Origin: Hemibagrus wyckioides
Lineage: Eukaryota; Chordata; Actinopteri; Siluriformes; Bagridae
Length of the DNA stretch: 64,000 nucleotides
Direction: 5' to 3'
NCBI RefSeq assembly: GCF_019097595.1
Contig: NC_080710.1
Span: 27,295,780-27,359,779 of the forward strand
Shown: piece after piece, positions 58,060 to 64,000 of the stretch
How positions within the stretch are numbered: position 1 is the first letter of the stretch
How the letters are laid out: the number at the start of each line of letters is the position of its first letter
The notes under the pieces: generated by a model
Told to the model about the DNA's origin: nothing
Database searches by the model: none
What the model saw: the letters and a program-made list of their open reading frames with translations, nothing else
Translations under genes and position numbers: made by a program

Positions 58060-59240
58060 TGCCAAATTAAGTATAAAATTGTTACTATATTTGACAGAAA
58101 TATTTAATTTCATGAGCCTGCTCTTGGAAGTCCAGGATACAGGACACAGTGATAGGAACATTGTTCAAGCAAAAAGCTAATATTGAACTTTCATCTTGTG
58201 TCTCACCAGCACATAACTACCCACAAACACAGAGCTTAGCTACTGCTGCGAGGGAGGAAATCAAGCAATTCTTTCTTTCCTCAGTATGTATTTATGCATT
58301 TAGAGCTTTTAGGATTTTATATATTTTACCCAAACTCTTAAGAGATGGATAAGTGGAGTAGTTTAGCTTCAAGCTTGATTGTTTGTAGGGGAATGTTCAC
58401 AAATCATCTACAGAGGTTTAAAAACGAAAAGAAGAGGTCATGAAAATGCTCTTATTATTTACAATATGTGTAACTTATGAAGTTTGGTTTAAGGTGTCTT
58501 ATTACTGTCCTCTAGCCACAGCCTGAACCAGTGTTATTGATATTATCATTGCAACACTGTTCATCTTTAAGGCTTAACATGCAGAAGTGTTAAAGAATCA
58601 TTTAAGTAAAGCTTTTTTATGTTAAATATGTAAAAATTTTTTAGGTTTAATGAAATGAAATTAAGTTCTATTCCTATTTAAATTGTGTTATTAATTATGT
58701 ATAGTTGCATACTAAACTTTGAATTAGTCCAACTAGATTAGTCCAATTAGATTTTAACGATGCGTTTAATCCCATTTCTCTTCTTTTGACTTCCTCACTC
58801 AATTACCTCACATAAAACCTAAAAACCAAAACCAGGACTTAAATATTAATGAAAATAAAACCTAAGGAGTACTCATGCTAGTTTCCGTTTAAAAGTCCTC
58901 TTGAAATCTCTCTCTCTTTCTCTCTTTGTGAAAGTTCTACATTCTCAGAAAGCAACACGTCATTTAATCACCATAGAAACCAATTTGGTCAGGTTTAAGA
59001 GCAAATAACGTCTCAGCAACTCAACTACATTGTCGAAATAAATTGCATTTCCTCAGATCATAGGCATGTGGATCTGTGGGAACTTTTCCATTTAAGATGT
59101 AATGAATAATCAGTTAGAGCCACAGAAACTGAAATCATATCAATATATTCTCATGATAAAGCCCACAACTCCTTTATCATGGTCAGAATTGTGGTTGATT
59201 TGGAGCCTACCCTGGGAATACTGCACACAAGGAAAAAATA
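58060..59240. other. Unannotated stretch
   Basis: AT-rich; nothing recognised. Confidence 0.4.
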
Positions 59241-59253
59241 AAGCCTGAAAGGC

Positions 59254-59272
59254 GGGGGGGGGGGGGGGGGGG
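59254..59272. repeat. (G)19 homopolymer
   Basis: Nineteen consecutive G residues, unusual in this AT-rich window. An eight-C run lies about 160 bases further on (59431-59438). Confidence 0.95.
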
Positions 59273-59875
59273 TAAACTTTTGAACAGGATAATCACCTCA
59301 ATAAATTGTTATAATTTTGTCTTCTGGGAAACATCTACATATCTTATGTAGCCTCCCAAGGGTAGTACTAAATGAGAAAACAAGATCTTTAAACAAAATA
59401 ATAACAATTCATTCTGCTCAAAAGTTTACACCCCCCCCAGCTCTTATTTTATCATGCTTCCTTCTTGAGCGTCAGTGAAAGTTTTCAGCTTTTCTAATAA
59501 TTGTGTACGAGTCCCTCAGCTGTCCTCAGTGTAAAAAAAATGGATCTCAATATCATATAGCTGCTGCTGCTGCTGGAAAGGGGTCAAATAAGCAGGAGAT
59601 GCTGGAAAAGCAAAGAATGTACAGGACCTGAAGGATTTTTCTGAAGAACTTTGGCCATTTTATCTGCTCAGGATAAAGAAGGGACTCATGAACCACTCTC
59701 ACAAAACAAAAAAGTTTTCCAGTCCGGGTTACAACACACAATATTAATTAACACAGTGTATGTAAACATTTGAACTATGTAAACTCAGTTATTAGTGTCT
59801 GGGGTCAATATGTAAACATCTACAATGTGAAATATCATATTCAAGGCATTAGTAAATAAAAAATAACTTATTCTC
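59270..59875. mobile_element. Widespread fish non-coding repeat, probably Tc1-derived
   Basis: Blocks TAAACTTTTGAACAGGATAA, TTTTGTCTTCTGGGAAACAT, GAGTCCCTCAGCTGTCCTCA, GACCTGAAGGATTTTTCTGA and GTGTATGTAAACATTTGAAC recall a repeat seen across fish genomes. The right part (GTGAAATATCATATTCAAGG, TAGTAAATAAAAAATAAC) resembles the end of a Tc1-type miniature element. No open transposase. The family name is not established. Confidence 0.4.
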
Positions 59876-60026
59876 TTATATATATATATTTTTTAATATA
59901 CAATTCTTAGTGGACTCCAGCTGCTTTCGAAGAGATTTACATGAACACACAATGAGTTCCTTGCAGTCTAGTGCCGAAGTGAAGTGGCATGGTTGTTTAC
60001 TTGGGAGGGAAATATGTAACCAAACA

Positions 60027-60048
60027 GAACACACACACACACACACAT
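60027..60048. repeat. (CA)n microsatellite
   Basis: About eleven CA units. Confidence 0.9.
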
Positions 60049-60568
60049 AGTGAATAAGTTTAGCTCACCAGTTCCAGGCTCGGACGAAGTCCACTCGCTA
60101 TTTGCACTTAGTGACAGCCGGGTGAAACTGTGAGGTGAACTGTGAAAACGGGGTTACCTCCACATGGCTGAGTTCAGGATCTACTGTATAAACACACTTC
60201 ATAGTGCCTGAGCTGCATCTGTTAGTGTTACGATGTATTGTCTTTACTCTGATGCTCTCAGCAACACTTAATAGTCACGCCTGCCTACTGGTTGTTTTTC
60301 AACCAAATACACTGCTTTTCAAAAACCCTTTGAATTCATTCACTCCTATAATATTGCTATCACATGCTTTTTCAACCATTAACAGTCCACAAGGTAGCCC
60401 GAGTGTGGATGCTTTTAAAAAAGTGTTGCAATCGATGCCTTTTTCTTCACAAATTTGGAAAAAGTCGCCTGTGATTTTTTATTAAATCTTCTGAACAACC
60501 AGGTAAAGGGAAACGAAATGAAGGATAAAGTGTGATCAAAAAATGTGTCTTGTCAGCGAGCGAAGGTA

Positions 60569-60815
60569 CAGTTGGGGGAAAATGAGTATTCAACATGTCA
60601 GCATTTTTTTGTCAGCATTAACACAGTTTCATTGCAGCAATTCACACAATATTTTGACCAGACTCAAGCCGATAAAGAAATCATAGTATTACAATCCATT
60701 AAAAAGAGTTATATTTAATAAAGTGGAATTACCTGTCTGTATAGATTTCTTGAATTAATACCAGTGTCTGCTGAAAATGTGAATTGCTATATTTAAACTG
60801 TGTTTAATTAATTAA

Positions 60816-60875
<60 letters not shown>

Positions 60876-60915
60876 AAATGTTGACGTATTGAATACTCTA
60901 CTATTTCCCCCACTG
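60569..60915. mobile_element. Tc1/mariner-type MITE
   Basis: CAGTTGGGGGAAAATGAGTA..GTCAGCATTTTT at the left pairs with AAAATGTTGACGTATTGAAT ACT..TTTCCCCCACTG at the right, an imperfect terminal repeat of about 40 bp. TA flanks both ends (60567-60568 and 60916-60917). It is 347 bp and non-coding. A (AAAT)n array at 60807-60877 has expanded next to the right terminal repeat, so its original size was smaller. Confidence 0.85.
60807..60877. repeat. (AAAT)n microsatellite within a MITE
   Basis: About seventeen AAAT units after two TTAATTAA boxes. Confidence 0.93.
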
Positions 60916-61117
60916 TATATTATTATGAATACCAACTGAATCGAATATTGCACAAACTTCAACAATGCAATATAGCTAACAACTGGCCAAAATTTAAAAC
61001 AATACAAAACAAACAAACAACAACAAAGTCACAAGCAAACACAAATTCTCATGATTTTCAGCCAGAGACAACAGCACCAGTTGATGAATTACACCAGTCT
61101 TTACATCATATGCGTTA

Positions 61118-61141
61118 TTGATGATGATGATGATGATGATA
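61118..61141. repeat. (GAT)n microsatellite
   Basis: Eight GAT units. Confidence 0.85.
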
Positions 61142-61149
61142 TATAAGCA

Positions 61150-61950
61150 TCTAATCAATAATAGTCAATAAAAGCTACTGCTAGTAAGTGCGTTGTTATG
61201 GTTACCGTGTATGGGTGTGTCATTTGAGCCATTTTTTATTTTGTGTAAGAGGAAATAAAGACAGGAAACCATACAAAAAGTTAGAACCTAGAGGTTGGTT
61301 CTTCAGTTCCATACTGAGGATCATTTAAAGGATTGATGTAGAACCTACAGCTAAGTGTTAAACTTATCAGCCTAGATAAACCTGCTGGAATATCCAGAAA
61401 ATATATGAATAAAACAAAGCTGAAATACTTACACACTGAGAACAAACATTTAAATTGTATGGTAATGTTTTTGTCTAAATAATGAACATGTTAAAGGCGT
61501 ATTATTTAGCCAGCTCTAAATGTAAGCAGGTAGCAGCTGGCACTATGAAAAAATATGTATAGCTAGAACATCTAAGTGTTCTTAGTTTTGAGGATCCCTT
61601 AAAATATTGCTTTAAAGCAAAGACCCCTTAAAAGTCAAATAGGGCATAAATAAATAAATACATAAATAAATAAATACAGCAACACTTAGCATTCTATTGA
61701 CAACATGACACTCTTTAATTAATTAATCATGATTTACTGATAAGCGCACAGCAAGCAATTTTAAGTCAGATTTTTACATAATTTATGTCCAAACCCTCAA
61801 AGCAAAACATACCACAAGCTTCTACCTCACACCCTCTCATCCATCATCAGGTAAACAGCTATTTTGACACAGTGTGGAGGGTGGGGGGAAAAAAATAGTA
61901 AAAGTGAATGACAAATAAACCAACACACAAATAGGATTTGGACAAATATG
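61150..61950. other. Unannotated stretch
   Basis: Contains AAAT repeats at 61648-61677; nothing else recognised. Confidence 0.4.
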
Positions 61951-61959
61951 GCACAGTCT

Positions 61960-62960
61960 TGCTCTTGTGTAATGAGAATCCAAAGACCCCGGGGCACTTC
62001 CTGGCCTTGCAGTCGCTAGTGCAGCTCTGTCATTAAACAGATTCAGTGAGATTACTCACAGCCCCTGAGAAATGCTTTCCTTCCTTTATTATTATTATTA
62101 TCGACCATGAGCACAAACCAAGAGACAGGCAATCTCGAAATGCCATTAAATCCCGCCTTAAGTCGAGCTGGAATATTAAAAGTATTGGAAACGAGTCTTT
62201 CATTTCTCTGTTGTGCGAGAGACAATTAACTTAAGCCCTCGTTAGAGGTTTAAAAACAAAACAACCAAATGGCACCTGAGCTTCTTCACCATGAAACTGA
62301 TTTATTTATTTGTTTGTTTATTTATTTATTTGGGTAAGTGACAAATGATTTGCATGTTAACAATGAGCCTTTGGGATTTCTTTCCCCTCATTATCCTAGA
62401 GCAGCACCGCATGCAAGCTTTAACAAGACTGACGTAAAGAGTTAGCTTTCAGTTCAGTCATCTGTCTGCATGAGGAATAAGTCATAATGCCTGGTGAAGC
62501 ATCCAAGCAGATGGACGGCATAAGGAATGAGCAGAATTCAGGTAGGGGAGATTGCGATAGACACTGCAAGCTCCTTTAGGCAAATAAACAGCGAGAAACA
62601 TCTAGCAGCAATTGTTGGCGTGATCTGATTGCAAATGCACGGCACCGCCGACGGGCTCGGCAACATGCGCAGGATTAGGTGGAGATAACTTTCCTTTTGA
62701 TCAAGCGCTCCTGGGTTTAATAATGCACGGCTCAGCCTTTTCCCACTAAACGCTTTCAAAGATGACCCGGCACTCTGAAGTAAGCTCTCCTTCGGCTGTA
62801 CGGCTCACCACTCTAATCCAAGCCCAGTTTATCCTCCTCCATGAAGATGTGCTGCAGAGGATGACTTTCTGATGTGACGTTGATCTGCAGTGGAGTTGGA
62901 CAGCATCGAAAGTAATGCAGCTCAGAGAGCGTATAAACCGTGCCGCATCATCAGAGCTTC
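61960..62960. other. Balanced-composition block, candidate conserved non-coding element
   Basis: Two less AT-rich, non-repetitive segments (61960-62240 and 62380-62960) are separated by a TTTATTTG run. Segments such as GCACGGCACCGCCGACGGGC and CTCGGCAACATGCGCAGG are unusual here for their CpG content. No recognised domain in any frame. Function is inferred from composition only. Confidence 0.3.
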
Positions 62961-63057
62961 TCACAGTAGCTTGTTATATGTAGAAGACTTTGCAAAAGAA
63001 CATGAATTATTAATTTTATGAATAATAGACTTTTGGGGGAAGTACAGAAGGAGAGAA

Positions 63058-63077
63058 TGGTGTGTGTGTGTGTGTAG
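63058..63077. repeat. (GT)n microsatellite
   Basis: About nine GT units. Confidence 0.85.
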
Positions 63078-63079
63078 GT

Positions 63080-63930
63080 TTCAAAGGCTTTATTACTTTT
63101 GTACAGAAACTGTTTCATAAGATATTTTTGTATATGTTTCATTTCTTCTTGTACATGATTCATTTAGATCTAAATGTGTTTTTGTTTTCTGTTAATCCTC
63201 ATTGATTTATCACAACAGTATTTGTTCCCATGCTTCATTCTTTTCACATCTGATTATTTCACATTTATTTATCGCATCCTGTGCGTCTTATAAGAAACCA
63301 TCAAAAGCTGTTAGAGACAAAATTCTGGTAAGAATCCAAAAAAAAAAAAATGTTTTTCTTCCAATAATATGCTTTGACATTTCTACTTCAACAAAACCAA
63401 AGTTTGCTTTACCAACATTTATTTAATTTAGTTAGGTTTTCTAACCTTACCTTGGTGTCTGCCCACACAGATCACTTTGGATAAAGAGCCAATTGAACAA
63501 ACAGAGAGGTAAAAACAGATAGAAAACCTCACAAGCCTTCTGTATGGTTACATCATCACCCAAGCAAAGAACAACACACACACTGTACAGACAAATGACC
63601 TAATAAAAAGAAGTCATTAGCAAGAAATTTAGCTAATTGTTTCCCAGACATGTTAGCTGGAATTGAGATCAGCCGAGTGAATAGACAATGATGAGTTTAA
63701 TTCTTGTACCAGTCACCTGTGTGACTTTTACTTCAGGTGATGAGTTGGACATCGTGACAGACGTGATCATGTTATAAAATAATGAAATATCTGATTGAGA
63801 CACATTCAAAATGCTTCCTCTAGCGCCGTTTGACTGCTCAGACCCGCCATTTCTCAGGGAACAAGGAAGGCATGCATCAATAAATGGCTCTCCTCTGTTC
63901 TGTAAACAAGGTGAAATGAACTTCCTCTAG
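63080..63930. other. Unannotated stretch
   Basis: Nothing recognised. Confidence 0.4.
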
Positions 63931-63934
63931 ACGT

Positions 63935-64000
63935 CCAGACGGCTCAGTTACTGCCTGCATTTAAACGTCGTCTAAAGACCTACATCTTCCATCCATCCAG
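63935..64000 (+). pseudogene. Possible LINE polymerase C-terminus, cut by the window edge
   Basis: The strand can be read DVQTAQLLPAFKRRLKTYIF, resembling the LE.FK.RLKTHLF ending of L2-type polymerases. Too short to be sure, and the rest lies outside the window. Confidence 0.3.

Overview
The window looks like non-coding (intergenic or long-intron) DNA from a ray-finned fish. The base composition is AT-rich. It carries long (TA)n, (GATA)n, (AAAT)n and (CA)n arrays, several Tc1-like DNA transposons with TA target duplications, V-SINE-type retroposons (the class containing DANA and HE1), and 5'-truncated LINEs of the L2/CR1/Rex1 and RTE/Rex3 kinds. That mixture is typical of teleosts. A catfish or another ostariophysan is a guess from overall repeat content, not something proven here. 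I found no confident host protein-coding exon, no functional tRNA or rRNA gene, and nothing prokaryotic.

Layout. 0-10 kb: a Tc1 3' end, an L2-type tail, a broken CCDC106-like reading frame, a tRNA-Glu-type SINE, two foldback Tc1 composites (the second hosting a V-SINE with a 12-bp duplication), and a 19-bp minisatellite. 10-14 kb: LINE fragments, the best being a 1.6-kb reverse transcriptase plus 3' UTR on the minus strand. 16-24 kb: a whole but dead Tc1 element, another foldback composite, and a Tc1 relic interrupted by L2-type tails. 24-34 kb: a full-length SINE, a deleted Tc1 element, a compound microsatellite, and an RTE-like LINE with a 16-bp target duplication that itself hosts another LINE tail. 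34-45 kb: a Rex1-like LINE, L2 fragments, and the best-preserved Tc1 element (36447-37694), whose 343-residue transposase frame has one stop codon. 45-64 kb: GATA arrays around a SINE tail, a Tc1-derived miniature element, a duplicated block near 53-55 kb, several nested SINE/LINE insertions, a widespread fish repeat, a miniature element near 60.7 kb, and a less repetitive right end.

How the parts work together. The DNA transposons are cut-and-paste elements; only one comes close to encoding a working transposase. The SINEs have no protein and seem to borrow LINE machinery: three SINE types carry 3' ends resembling three LINE 3' ends in the same window. The nesting order gives a relative history: Tc1 composites and V-SINEs are old hosts, while the tRNA-SINEs and LINE tails inside them are younger.

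Between the repeats are blocks of more balanced composition that could be conserved non-coding elements or unrecognised exons (about 13.5, 19.3, 20.4, 25.0, 28.3, 32.4, 39.0, 40.0, 46.7, 48.8, 62.0 and 62.6 kb). This is inference from composition only. I did not find a previously undescribed multi-gene system. The most unusual signals are the recurrent foldback joint in one Tc1 family, the higher-order minisatellite and a perfect 23-bp inverted repeat around an AT array.
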